From Theionarchaea archaeon (lineage in GTDB: Archaea; Methanobacteriota_B; Thermococci; Methanofastidiosales; SZ-28-30): 64,000 nucleotides of DNA. The notes beneath the pieces are model-generated. The model searched no databases. It was not told where the DNA came from and saw only the letters and a list, made by a program, of their open reading frames with translations. A program made the position numbers and the translations under genes. Each line of letters starts with the position of its first letter. Positions within the stretch are counted from its first letter, which is position 1. This document shows, in pieces, positions 52,451 through 62,155 of the stretch. The stretch covers positions 62,001-126,000 of the forward strand of contig JACVGT010000011.1 of NCBI GenBank assembly GCA_018992685.1. The letters run 5' to 3'.

Positions 52451-54073
52451 ATGAACCCCATTGATTATGAAAAAGAAATGAAAGAGTTTCAATGGGATGT
52501 CCCAGAAACCTATGACATTGCATCAGTGGTTGATTCTCATGCTCGGGATCATCCCTCCCACCCTGCCATTTTGTACGAGGATGAAGAGGGGAAAACCCGC
52601 ACTCTGACATACCATGACCTTATGGTGCAGTCTAGCAAGTTTGCCAACGTGCTCACATCTCTGGGAGTCGGGACAGGGAACCCTGTTTTGATCATGCTTC
52701 CTCGAATTCCCGAAACATACATCGCACAGTTAGGCACCATAAAGACAGGGAGTATTATCACACCAGCAGTGGAAATGCTTCGGTCAAGGAATGTGGTTTA
52801 CAGGGCAAATGACTGCCAGGCTAGGGCTGTCATAACCAATGAGAGTGGATCAGACATTGTGGATGAAGTTCGTTCGCAGTTGGATAGTATTACGAGTTAT
52901 ATCCTGGTTGATGGAGAGAAAAAAGGATGGATCTCCTATGAACAGGAGATGAAGAAGGCTTCTTCGGAATTCAAGACGCATCCCAAGAAGAGCGAAGATA
53001 TCTTTTATATTTCATACACATCAGGAACTACAGGACTGCCAAAAGGAGTCGTACACCAGAACAGCTGGATGTATGCATTCAAGAAGATTAATGTGCCATA
53101 CTGGTATGGGGCTCAAAGGAACGATGTCATCTGGGCCACCACCTCCCCTGGGTGGGCAAAGTGGTTCTGGACACACCTTGGTGTCACCATGAATGTTGGG
53201 GCAACAGATCTTCTGTACAACGGACGGTTTAACCCTGAACGCTACTTCAGGCTGTTGCAGACGCATAAGGTCACTGTTTGCTGTCTGACCCCTACTGAAC
53301 TCAGAATCATGATCAAGGTGCCACATGTAACTCAGTATGATCTGGGCAGTATCCGCAGTTTCTTGTCTGCAGGTGAACCCCTGAATAAGGATGTTATTGA
53401 TTTTTTCAGGGAGAAATTCGGCATCACGATTCGCGAAGGGTATGGCCAAACGGAAACAGTCTGTCTGGTATGCAACTATGTGGGTATCACGGTAAAACCA
53501 GGGAGTATGGGAAAACCCATGCCCGGTCAGGATGTTAGAATTCTGAACGACAAGAATGAGGAGGCCAGCCCAGGAGAGGTAGGTGAGGTTACCACCAAGT
53601 TCGGATTGCCATCTCTGTTCAAGGAGTACTACAAGATGCCTGAGAAAATGAAAGAAGTGGTGAGGGATGGCAGGTACTACACGGGTGATCTCTGCAAAAT
53701 GGATGAGGAGGGATACTACTGGTTTGAGGGGCGAGCAGACGATGTGATCTTAAGTGCCGGGTACAGGATCGGTCCCTTTGAGGTGGAGGATGCACTGCTG
53801 ACTCATCCTGCGGTGCTGGAGTGCGCTGCTGTGGGATCTCCCCATCCGGATCGTGGTGAGATTGTCAAGGCATTTGTGGTCTTGAATCGAGGATGGACTC
53901 CATCTGAAGCCTTGAAAGCAGAACTGCAGAATCACACCAAACAGGTGACAGCCCCTTACAAGTACCCGAGAGAAATTGAGTTTGTGGAAGGTCTGCCCAA
54001 GACCATGAGCGGAAAGATCAAGAGAGCAGAACTGAAACGCATGGAATACGAGAGAAAGCAAGCCAAGGAATAA
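52451..54073 (+). CDS. AMP-forming acyl-CoA synthetase
   Basis: A 540-residue ANL-family enzyme with YTSGTTGLPKGV (A3, phosphate loop), REGYGQTE (A5), YYTGDLCKMDEEGYYWFEGRADD (A7/A8) and PKTMSGKIKR (A10 lysine). It activates a carboxylic acid to the CoA thioester. The layout is closest to medium-chain acyl-CoA synthetases; the chain length cannot be read. ATG 52451 lies about 25-30 nt after the TATA box; the frame opens at 52427. Confidence 0.9.
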   Translation: MNPIDYEKEMKEFQWDVPETYDIASVVDSHARDHPSHPAILYEDEEGKTRTLTYHDLMVQSSKFANVLTSLGVGTGNPVLIMLPRIPETYIAQLGTIKTGSIITPAVEMLRSRNVVYRANDCQARAVITNESGSDIVDEVRSQLDSITSYILVDGEKKGWISYEQEMKKASSEFKTHPKKSEDIFYISYTSGTTGLPKGVVHQNSWMYAFKKINVPYWYGAQRNDVIWATTSPGWAKWFWTHLGVTMNVGATDLLYNGRFNPERYFRLLQTHKVTVCCLTPTELRIMIKVPHVTQYDLGSIRSFLSAGEPLNKDVIDFFREKFGITIREGYGQTETVCLVCNYVGITVKPGSMGKPMPGQDVRILNDKNEEASPGEVGEVTTKFGLPSLFKEYYKMPEKMKEVVRDGRYYTGDLCKMDEEGYYWFEGRADDVILSAGYRIGPFEVEDALLTHPAVLECAAVGSPHPDRGEIVKAFVVLNRGWTPSEALKAELQNHTKQVTAPYKYPREIEFVEGLPKTMSGKIKRAELKRMEYERKQAKE

Positions 54074-54117
54074 TCCATGTCTCCTTTTCAGAAACAGCAG
54101 AGACACGATGATCAGTG

Positions 54118-55446
54118 TCAGTAACGCCTCTCGCCCTCAGGACTGACGCTGATTGATGTGGGTTCTGTAGGGCAGTGACGTTCACAAGCACCGCATCCTG
54201 CACACAGTGACCTGTTCACCGTGGGACCCCATCTTCCACTCCCATTCCGTCCTCTCCCGCCACTCTCTATGACATCCACAGCTTGGTACGGACACACCTC
54301 CTGGCACACCAGGCACGGCTGTTCATTTCTCCATTCCAGACAGGTGTTCCTGTCGACGGTAGCAGTTCCCAGTTTCATCTCTGCAGGGTCCACCTCCACC
54401 AGGGCACCTGTGGGGCACACCTGCCAGCACAGCATACACAACTGGCACTCACCGATTCTTGGGACCAAATGGGGTGTATAAAAATCGAACAATGATCCCT
54501 CCAAGAGGACTGGTCTCAGCCCCTGGGAGGGACATACCCGCATGCATTCCCCGCACCTCACACATACAGACAGGAAGTTCTCTTCTTTCAGAGCACCTGG
54601 TGGCCTGATGACCGTATTCCTGGTAGATGTTAGCCCCCCCCGGCTCAGGAGTGGTGATAACGCCAAAGCCGCTCCTGCTGCTGCTCCTGCCTTCAGAAAG
54701 GTTCTCCGTGACTCAAACCCCACATTCTGCTGGGTTCTGCCCAGAGTAAAAGTCAGTGCTCCCCGGCGGCATCTATCCACACAGAGCATACACAGGGTAC
54801 ATTCCGTGGCTTTCACCCTAGAACTCTGGATGGCGTCCATGGGGCAGACTCTGCTGCAGAGCCCGCACTCAGTGCAGGAATCTCCTGCCCGTATCCCGAT
54901 TGGCTTGAAAAAAGAAGCAGCCCCCAGTAAGGCTCCCAAGGGACACACAACTCTGCACCAGAAACGTTCTCCAAGAACCAGAACCAATATCACAATCAGA
55001 ATGAGCATCATGGGTACTGTCCTCTGAGTAACAAATGTGAGTGAACGGGTAAAAATGACCAGAGGGTCAGATATAACGAGGACCTGAATTCCAAAGATAG
55101 CAAGGACTATTGAAAAAATCAGGAAATAATATTTGATCCTATATAGGGATACGAGTCTTTTCTTTGCTTTTGGCAAGAGATCTGAAACAGTTCCCACAGG
55201 GCACATCCAGCCGCAGAAGAACCGACCCAGGAATACCGTGGCAACCAACAGGAAGAGGGCAGGAAGAAGCCGTGTAAAGACAGATCTGGTCGTTAAGGTG
55301 TTGATGATAAGTATGAAAGGAGACAACCTCACGAATACATTGGTATGGGTGAAATCCAGCGGATAACTCGTAAAGTAGAACAACGTTACGAAGAGTGCCA
55401 GAAAGAAGATCTGGCTTGTTCTCCTCCACAGTGATAAAGAACCCAT
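54118..55446 (-). CDS. NapH-NapG-like membrane polyferredoxin fusion
   Basis: A 442-residue protein. The N-terminal half has four to five helices and the two NapH/RdxA-type motifs (CGWMCPVGT; CRVVCPLGA), then two ferredoxin motifs (CTECGLCSRVCP, CTLCMLCVDRC). An internal SRRTFLKAGAAAGAALALSP matches a twin-arginine signal with its hydrophobic stretch, and four more ferredoxin-type motifs follow (CVRCGECMRVCP, CQLCMLCWQVCP, CLVCQEVCP, CAGCGACERHCP). This equals NapH followed by Tat-exported NapG in one chain, so it likely moves electrons from quinol or a cytoplasmic donor to the outside. ATG 55446 follows CTTTATATG; the frame opens at 55557. Confidence 0.88.
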   Translation of the reverse strand: MGSLSLWRRTSQIFFLALFVTLFYFTSYPLDFTHTNVFVRLSPFILIINTLTTRSVFTRLLPALFLLVATVFLGRFFCGWMCPVGTVSDLLPKAKKRLVSLYRIKYYFLIFSIVLAIFGIQVLVISDPLVIFTRSLTFVTQRTVPMMLILIVILVLVLGERFWCRVVCPLGALLGAASFFKPIGIRAGDSCTECGLCSRVCPMDAIQSSRVKATECTLCMLCVDRCRRGALTFTLGRTQQNVGFESRRTFLKAGAAAGAALALSPLLSRGGLTSTRNTVIRPPGALKEENFLSVCVRCGECMRVCPSQGLRPVLLEGSLFDFYTPHLVPRIGECQLCMLCWQVCPTGALVEVDPAEMKLGTATVDRNTCLEWRNEQPCLVCQEVCPYQAVDVIESGGRGRNGSGRWGPTVNRSLCAGCGACERHCPTEPTSISVSPEGERRY

Positions 55447-55574
55447 AGTCTCTATCGTCTCAAATACATATAAAGTGTTCGCTGGGCGATTGATTATGCC
55501 ATTCACTGAGTGGATTTCTGCAGCTCTGGTCGGTTTAGAGGTCTTCTTATGCTGCACCCCACGAATACGACATT

Positions 55575-56536
55575 CTACTCCAATCTCGTCAGTATTTCCT
55601 CTCTATGGAAGGTGATTGTGCTCACGTAAAAGAGAACTACATCCGCAATGGCGATAACAGCTGAAATCAACAATAAATTGGTTGTAGCAAACGGAATAAT
55701 ATTCGCATTAAACAGAATAAGAATAGTCGCAAAGGGCACCAATATAACTGATGCAAGGTGGTATGCAGTCCTTAAATCATTGACCCGTGAAGATATGACC
55801 ACACTCAATTGAGTACTCAGCATACATGTAATCGGAATAATCAACAGCAGAATAACCGTCATTTTCTCATTTGGATAGTAATAATAACCAAGTATATCGT
55901 GTGTCAGTAAATCTGCAAGGGGCATAAATATTGCTGCACCAATGTATGTCGCAGCGATGGATGGTAGAAATGTTGCAAGGCTCTTTCCAAACAGGAGTTC
56001 ACTATCTGTTATGGGGGCTGCAAGAAGTGGTTCAAGGCTTTTCTCAATCTTCTCGCCCACAATACTGTGAGTTGCGAGAGCGATGGGGAGAAGGTATGAG
56101 CTATGGCAAGCTTTTGCCTCATGCCTTTGGAAAGTGTTCCTGCTGGCTGCTCTCTCTTGTCCCAGAGCCCCATCACTTTGAGGAAGTACTCGATCCTTTC
56201 ACTCCTCAGTTCTTTGGGAGTTTTATACAGTCGTCCGGAAAAATCGAAGTTCTGATAAGCGTTCAGATTGCTATATAATCCAACATTCTCAGGCAACAGC
56301 CCGATCATTCTTCTGATCTCCTGTGAATCCGGGCTGTTTCCAACTTCGTAATCACCTATCCACGCCCTGCCACTGGTTTTCGAAATCAAGCAGCTGAGCA
56401 TCCTCACTGTGGTGATTTTTCCTGAACCATTCGGTCCGAGGAACCCGAAAACCTCTCCTTCATCAATACGCAGAGTTACATCCTCTACTGCTGCAAGAGC
56501 GCCAAATTTCTTTGTTAAATTTTCAGTATCAATCAT
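55575..56536 (-). pseudogene. ABC exporter pseudogene: ATPase and permease joined by internal deletion
   Basis: From 56536 down to about 56100 an ABC ATPase is encoded: the N-terminal half with GPNGSGKIT, where a Walker A threonine has become isoleucine, through the signature LSKGMRQKLAIAH. The frame then breaks into unrelated residues and stops at 56009. From 56060 to 55575 another frame encodes the middle and end of an ABC-2 permease (GEKIEKSLEPLLAAPITDSELLFGK, five helices). Walker B, the H-loop and the permease N-terminus are missing, so a deletion of roughly one gene length near 56070-56100 fused the two. It is not functional as an ABC transporter. Confidence 0.85.
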
Positions 56537-56642
56537 TGTACAGTGTCATCTCTGAAAAGTTATAAGAGTTTCGTTTCATGCAGGGCTGTCTCATGATTCT
56601 TACTCACACAAAACCTTTTTCTCTTATGTGCAATGTCAACTT

Positions 56643-56933
56643 ATGGAATTGCATGTATTTCAACGGTTGATGAAGGAGTTATATTTCCCTCGTGATGTGC
56701 AAAGAGGGGTGGAGAAGACATTCATGTGGTTAACTGAGGAAGTGGGAGAATTGGGAAGAGCTATCAGGACACAGGATGAAGAAGGAATCCGTGAGGAGAT
56801 GGCAGACATTCTGGCATGGCTGTGTTCTCTGGGGAATGTCCTGGACGTTGACATTGAGGAGGCAGCTCTGGGCAAATACAATGAGGTATGCCCTCGATGC
56901 GGGAAGATACCTTGTGAATGCTCCCTGCAGTGA
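56643..56933 (+). CDS. MazG-like nucleotide pyrophosphohydrolase with a small zinc ribbon
   Basis: A 96-residue MazG-fold protein with WLTEEVGELGRAI and REEMADILAWLCSLGN, the EExxE...ExxD metal site, and a C-terminal CPRCGKIPCEC that should bind zinc. It removes pyrophosphate from aberrant nucleotides. ATG 56643 is chosen over GTG 56628 because the family begins there. Confidence 0.88.
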   Translation: MELHVFQRLMKELYFPRDVQRGVEKTFMWLTEEVGELGRAIRTQDEEGIREEMADILAWLCSLGNVLDVDIEEAALGKYNEVCPRCGKIPCECSLQ

Positions 56934-56968
56934 GCGTGATTGGCAACTCGGGTGCTAGCCCGCAAAGA

Positions 56969-56976
56969 TTTATAAG
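56969..56976 (+). promoter_or_regulatory. TATA box for tRNA-Glu
   Basis: TTTATAAG, 23-30 nt before the tRNA 5' end. Confidence 0.75.
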
Positions 56977-56998
56977 GGTAGAATCTGCTTTTTTGCTA

Positions 56999-57073
56999 GC
57001 TCCGATAGTGTAGACCGGTCAATCATTCCGGCCTTTCGAGCCGGCGACCCGGGTTCAAATCCCGGTCGGAGCA
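56999..57073 (+). tRNA. tRNA-Glu (UUC anticodon)
   Basis: A complete 75-nt cloverleaf: acceptor GCTCCGA/TCGGAGC with discriminator A, D arm region GTGTAGACCGGTCAATCAT as in archaeal tRNA-Glu, anticodon stem CCGGC/GCCGG with loop CTTTCGA (TTC), T arm CCGGG-TTCAAAT-CCCGG. No intron. It supplies the Glu-charged tRNA pool and, in archaea, tRNA-Gln is charged via GatDE. Followed by a T-run (CTCTTTTTTT, 57096-57105) that may terminate it. Confidence 0.96.
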
Positions 57074-57105
57074 TGTTTTCCGTGGCTTTGATGCCCTTCT
57101 CTTTT

Positions 57106-57490
57106 TTTATGCATTTTAATGCCGTGGAGCTTTTGCAGAAAGTTTTGATCGCTTACAGAAAGTTTTACAAGCCAAAAAATGTTATAATATGATATTCTCG
57201 TATTTTTCTATTGAGAAATAGAGGGTGAAATTCACGTCGATTTTTTGATTAAGAGAAATCATATTGTCTTGATGAGATTAATTTGCTTTGATTTCATGAT
57301 CTGTTTATTATTTGAAATTCTGATATTTTTTTGACTTAATTGTCAGATACATCATTGAAAAAATAATCTTTTCTTCTTTTTATCATTCAAAATTGAAGAT
57401 GAGATCAAATTGATGGGCAGAAAAGTGGGGGGTTTGAAATTATCAACAATGCTGGGTTCGAGACAGAGAACCTGTTCGGAAAATTAATAC
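57106..57490. other. Very AT-rich spacer
   Basis: This stretch is visibly poorer in G and C than the rest of the window and full of T/A runs with no reading frame. It begins the accessory-looking right-hand region directly behind a tRNA gene, a common integration site, but I find no repeat of the tRNA 3' end. Confidence 0.45.
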
Positions 57491-57784
57491 ATGAGGAGGA
57501 AATCAACCATTTCAAAGGAAGGGAGATTCATCAAACAATACGCCAAGAGAATACATGAGAAGACAGTTCTCCGCACGGAAGTATCTTCCGAAGGTGAATT
57601 TGATGATGTTGTACAAAGACTGGAAGAAAGCGTGGAAAAGGAGGAATTATGGGAAAAAATCAAATCAAAGGAGAGGATAATTGAGGAATTGAAGAAGAAC
57701 TATAGGATTTCATTGGATAGGAAACAACTGAAAAAGGAAAATCAGCAACTAGGAAAAGGGAAAGCAGAACTGAAAGGCTGTTAG
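57491..57784 (+). CDS. Hypothetical coiled-coil protein
   Basis: A 97-residue, highly charged protein with heptad-like Lys/Glu/Leu pattern (EESVEKEELWEKIKSKERI, then KQLKKENQQLGKGKAELKG). No ribosome site or clear TATA box is seen. Codon use is A-rich like the spacer before it, so it may be foreign or decayed. I do not recognise it. Confidence 0.4.
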   Translation: MRRKSTISKEGRFIKQYAKRIHEKTVLRTEVSSEGEFDDVVQRLEESVEKEELWEKIKSKERIIEELKKNYRISLDRKQLKKENQQLGKGKAELKGC

Positions 57785-57998
57785 AACGAGTATCGGTATA
57801 CTAGATGTATAGGAAACACATTTCAACAATCTCATCCTTGACAGAATGCATATTTCGACTTCATGTATTACCTTTTGACCCTTTTGTCAAAGTCTAAAAG
57901 CATTCAGCCGGCTTCACACCATCCCAGTTAAAGCGATCTTCTTGTCCAGAAATAAGTGGTCACTCTCCAGAATGACGCTGGCAAGTCTGTTGTCTTCA

Positions 57999-59849
57999 TT
58001 ATTGTTTTGAGGACTTCCCGGGTCTAAAGAAGATGATTGTAGAGGTGATAACTGCAAAAATGATGATTATTAACAGGAAAGTGGAAAGATATTCTGTCGA
58101 GGGAGTGGGTTCTGTCGAGGGAGTGGGTTCTGTCGAGGGAGTGGGTTCTGTCGAGCAAGTGAGCTCTTCTGTACTGAGTGAATAACAGCACCATGAAGGA
58201 CACCAATCGATTGCTGGGTTATTGGTTAGATTTTTTTGGTCAGTCCCGTCGGAATTCATTACATAGATTTCTTCATTTCCATCCCTATCTGAAGAAAAAA
58301 GAATTTTCTTCCCATCAGGTGACCACGTGGCATACATATCCTTAGCAGGGTTCGTAGTTAACTGCACCACATTACTTCCGTCTGCATCCATCACATAAAT
58401 ATCATAATCTCCTCGTCTAAGTGAACAAAAGAGGATCTTCTTCCCATCAGGTGACCAGGAAGGACCCCATTCGCCTGAAGGGTAATCTGTGAGTCTTTCT
58501 ACATTGCTTCCATCAACATTCATAACAAAGATGCCCTCAGCTGAAAAGGCAATCCGTGTCCCATCAGGTGACCATGCGGGACAATTCTCATAATCAGGGC
58601 TGTTTGTCAGGTTTACCAGGTCATTCCCATCAATATTTATGATATAAATATCAGAGTTTCCACTCATATTTGAAGAAAAAGCAATCCGTGTCCCGTCAGG
58701 TGACCATGCAGGGTTCAAGTCCGCTGCATTGCTGTTAGTCAGATTTACCAGGTTACTCCCATCGGCATTCATGACACAGATATCTGGGGTCCTGAACTCC
58801 CCGCTCGTATCCAGCTCAAGTGCAATTTTCGTTCCATCTGGAGACCACACTGGACAAAGGTGTGAAAGAGGGATATTGGATATTCTCATCTGATTTTTTC
58901 CATCACTATCCATTGTATACACCTGGTATCCCCAATCATTACACGAACAAAAGATAATCTTTTCACCATCAGGAGACCACGAAGGACCGAAATCCACTGT
59001 ATCAGTATATGTAAGCCTTGTTCGGTTTCCTCCATCACTATCCATGAGAAAAATATTACTACCATCCTCATTTGAATCAAAGGCAATCAGTGATCCGTCA
59101 GGAGACCAATTAGGACGAGAATCCATATGTTGATTATGTGTTAACCTTCTCACATTTTCCCCATTACTATTCATAGTATATATCCCCCAATTTCTATCTC
59201 TGTCTGATACAAAGGCAATCATTGATCCATCAGAAGACCAAGCAGGGTGTAAATCCAAGGCCGAGTTATTACTTACATTTTCTTGGCTACTACCATCAGC
59301 GTTCATGACATAGATTTCATCTTTCCAATCCCTATCTGAGACAAATGCAATTTTCGTTCCATCTGGCGACCATGTAGGTTCCTCATCATTAAATGGATTA
59401 TTGGTTACGTTCACTTGGTTACTGCCATCAGTGTTCATGACATAAATCTCCTCATTTCCATCCCTATCCGAGACAAATGCAATTTTCGTTCCATCTGGCG
59501 ACCATGCTGGAGACACATCTGAAGCAGGATCATAGGTAAGCCTTTTCACCTGTTCTCCATTATTATCCATGACATAAATTTCCTCATTTCCATCCCTCTC
59601 TGATACAAAGGCAATCATTGATCCGTCAGGAGACCATGAGGGATTCGAGTCATTAGTAAAATTATCAGTAAGTCCTCTTATATTACTTCCATCAGAATCC
59701 ATTATTTTGATTTCCCAATCACAATCTCTACTTGACACAAAAGCAATTCTTCCATAATTTTCTGGCCCCATAAGAAGAGGGGAGAGAACAACTAGAAAGA
59801 GGCATATCATCAAAGAGACTGCAACTACTCTACATTTTGTATTCATCAT
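57999..59849 (-). CDS. Surface PD40/TolB-like beta-propeller protein with C-terminal anchor
   Basis: A 616-residue exported protein: signal peptide (basic MMNTKCR, then a hydrophobic stretch), about twelve PD40 (WD40-like TolB) repeats each with xPxWSPDGxxIAF and IYVMNxDGSN motifs, enough for two six-bladed propellers, then a STEPTP repeat linker (58093-58155) and a C-terminal membrane helix followed by RPGKSSKQ. It should project a long propeller pair from the cell surface. Start at 59849 is set by GAGGTGA 6 nt upstream; the frame opens at 59894. The fourth repeat reads WSSDG and the last is truncated (SWCC). Confidence 0.85.
   Translation of the reverse strand: MMNTKCRVVAVSLMICLFLVVLSPLLMGPENYGRIAFVSSRDCDWEIKIMDSDGSNIRGLTDNFTNDSNPSWSPDGSMIAFVSERDGNEEIYVMDNNGEQVKRLTYDPASDVSPAWSPDGTKIAFVSDRDGNEEIYVMNTDGSNQVNVTNNPFNDEEPTWSPDGTKIAFVSDRDWKDEIYVMNADGSSQENVSNNSALDLHPAWSSDGSMIAFVSDRDRNWGIYTMNSNGENVRRLTHNQHMDSRPNWSPDGSLIAFDSNEDGSNIFLMDSDGGNRTRLTYTDTVDFGPSWSPDGEKIIFCSCNDWGYQVYTMDSDGKNQMRISNIPLSHLCPVWSPDGTKIALELDTSGEFRTPDICVMNADGSNLVNLTNSNAADLNPAWSPDGTRIAFSSNMSGNSDIYIINIDGNDLVNLTNSPDYENCPAWSPDGTRIAFSAEGIFVMNVDGSNVERLTDYPSGEWGPSWSPDGKKILFCSLRRGDYDIYVMDADGSNVVQLTTNPAKDMYATWSPDGKKILFSSDRDGNEEIYVMNSDGTDQKNLTNNPAIDWCPSWCCYSLSTEELTCSTEPTPSTEPTPSTEPTPSTEYLSTFLLIIIIFAVITSTIIFFRPGKSSKQ
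58093..58155. repeat. Three perfect 18-bp tandem repeats (STEPTP linker)
   Basis: The unit TCTGTCGAGGGAGTGGGT (plus strand) is repeated three times without change (58093-58146) with a fourth partial copy. It encodes Ser-Thr-Glu-Pro-Thr-Pro units in the surface protein. Perfect identity points to recent slippage, so length may vary between strains. Confidence 0.9.
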
Positions 59850-60038
59850 TTCATTCACCTCGAGTTCTGATTTCATCTGAATCCACCCAGTCAAAGGAGG
59901 AAATATACTCCAAAGAACTGGTCAATTCTTCCATTACGGGACTTATATGGTTATTGGTTAGACGTTAGACGAATATTGCAGCTCAATGAGAGTCCTGAAG
60001 AGCTTCATTTATGGATATATAGATACAAAGGGATTATT

Positions 60039-60290
60039 CTAAAGAGATTTTATCTCCCACCTATATCCAACCAGATGTTCCACCTGAACTGGCTGTATTG
60101 TAAGTGGACACTTTCTAGTAGGTCGTATGACACCTCCGCTGTGTGTTGTGATAACAATCAGTATTGCAAGTACTAGTACTTCTTTTATCAGAGAAGTACA
60201 AAAAAGAAATATTCTTCCCAAAATAGCCACGATTGGCAAATCCAATGTTGAGAGTTGAAGAATCTCCTTCCAAGCCCTCCACAATTTCAT
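60039..60290 (-). CDS. Possible small membrane protein
   Basis: An 83-residue frame with one or two hydrophobic segments (LPIVAILGRIFLFC, then EVLVLAILIVITTH). A palindromic TATA box (GGGTATATAAAG on this strand, near 60335-60345) shared with the divergent ICMT gene could drive it; GGAGG is 14 nt upstream, too far to be convincing. No homology recognised. Confidence 0.25.
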   Translation of the reverse strand: MKLWRAWKEILQLSTLDLPIVAILGRIFLFCTSLIKEVLVLAILIVITTHSGGVIRPTRKCPLTIQPVQVEHLVGYRWEIKSL

Positions 60291-60363
60291 AAAACGGTTA
60301 GAGAGACCTCCACAGAACACTAACAAACGAAGACTTTATATACCCAGTTATCTTTTCCTGTAT

Positions 60364-61005
60364 GTGAAGGACGTTAATAAAGAAGGGAAAGAAGGCCTTG
60401 TAAGGGAAATACTAGAGGGAGGCGACCTCACGGAAGCAGATATAAAGGAGCAACTGAAGAGAAGGGGGATTTCCTTCGTGAAGAGGTACAACCAAAAATA
60501 TTCAGCTCTCGTATTGGTGTCCGTTGTCGTCTGGCTTCTCCCCACCCTCGCTAAAGTTTCTGGCCTGAGCGCCTTGGAGGGCCTCTCTCAGTTGACAAAG
60601 ATACGTTTTCCCGTGCCCGTATTAGTCGTCTCTGTAGCCCTGTTTGTGATAGCACTGGTTATTGAGGTCAAGGTCGTCTCCATGAGGTCGAGGCTCGGAG
60701 GATTAGATGACGCCCACGAGTCCCTTGTCATCATCAGGGAGGGACCGTACGCCGTCATAAGGCACCCAGGGTACCTTGCGGAGGTGGTTTACTTCACTCT
60801 CTTACCAGTGGTACTGAGCGAGTGGATAAGCTTTACCATACTTGCGATCGTCCACATCGCCGTAGTCTTAGTCAGTTTCTCATACCTCATTCGCGTCGAG
60901 GACAATTTTAACGTAGCGAAATGGGGCGATGAATACCGGCGTTACATGGACGAGCTACCTGCTATTAACTTTCTCAATTGGCTATGGAATTACTTTAAAA
61001 AGTGA
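60364..61005 (+). CDS. ICMT/phospholipid-methyltransferase-like membrane protein
   Basis: A 213-residue protein: a soluble N-terminal 45 residues, three to four helices, then REGPYAVIRHPGYLAEVVYF and RVEDNFNVAKWGDEYRRYMDELPAINFL, the SAM-binding core of isoprenylcysteine carboxyl methyltransferases and related membrane methylases. It begins with GTG about 25 nt after CTTTATATAC, hence leaderless. Codon use (AGG, GTC, GCC) is more G/C-rich than its neighbours, which hints at transfer. The substrate (lipid or small molecule) is unknown. Confidence 0.8.
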   Translation: MKDVNKEGKEGLVREILEGGDLTEADIKEQLKRRGISFVKRYNQKYSALVLVSVVVWLLPTLAKVSGLSALEGLSQLTKIRFPVPVLVVSVALFVIALVIEVKVVSMRSRLGGLDDAHESLVIIREGPYAVIRHPGYLAEVVYFTLLPVVLSEWISFTILAIVHIAVVLVSFSYLIRVEDNFNVAKWGDEYRRYMDELPAINFLNWLWNYFKK

Positions 61006-61105
61006 TGAAAACCTGAATTTCTTTTCAGAGAATTTTCTGTCGAACCCACACAAAACCGTTGATGTAGAAAAATATATTAATAAGACACTATGAAGAAGAA
61101 TCACG

Positions 61106-61900
61106 ATGTTCGGTCGACTACTTCGAAATAAAACGGGAAATGTCAGAACATATTGGAATCTGTTCATACTGGCCTTCTCCGTGTTGGCAGTAATTGTCTT
61201 GAATCGCATAATCCTGATACTGATTGGTCTACTCAATGATACCACCAGCTCGCAGATAATTTCAGGTATCATGGACCTAGTAGCAGTAATAGGGTTGATA
61301 TATGTGCTTACAACCAAGTTAGACAGAAGAGATTTCAGCTGGGCTGAAATCGGCTTGTCACGGAACCTCAACATATTCATCTTTTTCGGCGGAGGCGTAA
61401 TCCTTGGCGGGTTTCTGGAACTCTTCTCCTGGGGGCTGGGCATCGCACGAGGGGCTGTTGAAATGCCCATGATGCCAAGTATTGTCCCAATTGCAGTCTT
61501 GGCAGGAACAACCGCAGCTATGTTAAATAGCTTCTGGCAGGAAATCGCATTCAGGGGGTATCTGCAAACGAGGTTCGTGGAGAGTTATGGCGCAGTAATT
61601 GGAATTCCAGTGGTCGCTGTTTCCTTCGTCCTCCTTCATCTATTGTTTCGTCCACTGTCACCACTTGAAGTATTGACTGGCATCATTCTGTTTCTTCTCG
61701 TAGGGTTACTGTACCATCTGACACGGTCTCTTTATCTAGTTGGCGCACTACATGGAACTCTGAACTATATCCCGATCCTGCTGGAAAAATGGTCACAACC
61801 ATTAGACAGAGCAATCGTGTACGGACTCGCACTGGGGTTAGTGCTCCTGTTAGCACACGTACTGCGCAGAAACAAAGATAAAGCTAGAGATCTCAAGTAG
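61106..61900 (+). CDS. CPBP-family intramembrane metalloprotease
   Basis: A 264-residue membrane protein with eight helices and the CPBP (CAAX protease and bacteriocin-processing) motifs: FWQEIAFRGYLQ (EExxxR-like with Glu from QE), FVLLHLLF (H) and LVGALHGTLNY (HxxxN). The first motif has QE where EE is usual. An AAATATATTAA TATA-like element lies about 40 nt upstream. In bacteria this family processes or confers immunity to peptides. It is 39 kb from the RiPP cluster. Confidence 0.85.
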   Translation: MFGRLLRNKTGNVRTYWNLFILAFSVLAVIVLNRIILILIGLLNDTTSSQIISGIMDLVAVIGLIYVLTTKLDRRDFSWAEIGLSRNLNIFIFFGGGVILGGFLELFSWGLGIARGAVEMPMMPSIVPIAVLAGTTAAMLNSFWQEIAFRGYLQTRFVESYGAVIGIPVVAVSFVLLHLLFRPLSPLEVLTGIILFLLVGLLYHLTRSLYLVGALHGTLNYIPILLEKWSQPLDRAIVYGLALGLVLLLAHVLRRNKDKARDLK

Positions 61901-62155
61901 AGATCGAATTTCCTGATCTGCAGGGTTTCTTTTCTGTCTCCCGAACCAACTATTAGAGGTTTTTCTTTGGATCTTTTGTCGAGGATTCCGATCTTAAGGT
62001 AATCTCTGATCCCTGCCAATTTGATCTTCGACAGAACTTCTGGTAGGATAAACCCATACCAACCTCTTATTATTAGAGAGAGCTCAAAGATTCTGTTCTG
62101 ACGTTATTCTTCATTCCTCTGACAACTCTTAAGTGCGACCTGATCAATATAGAGC

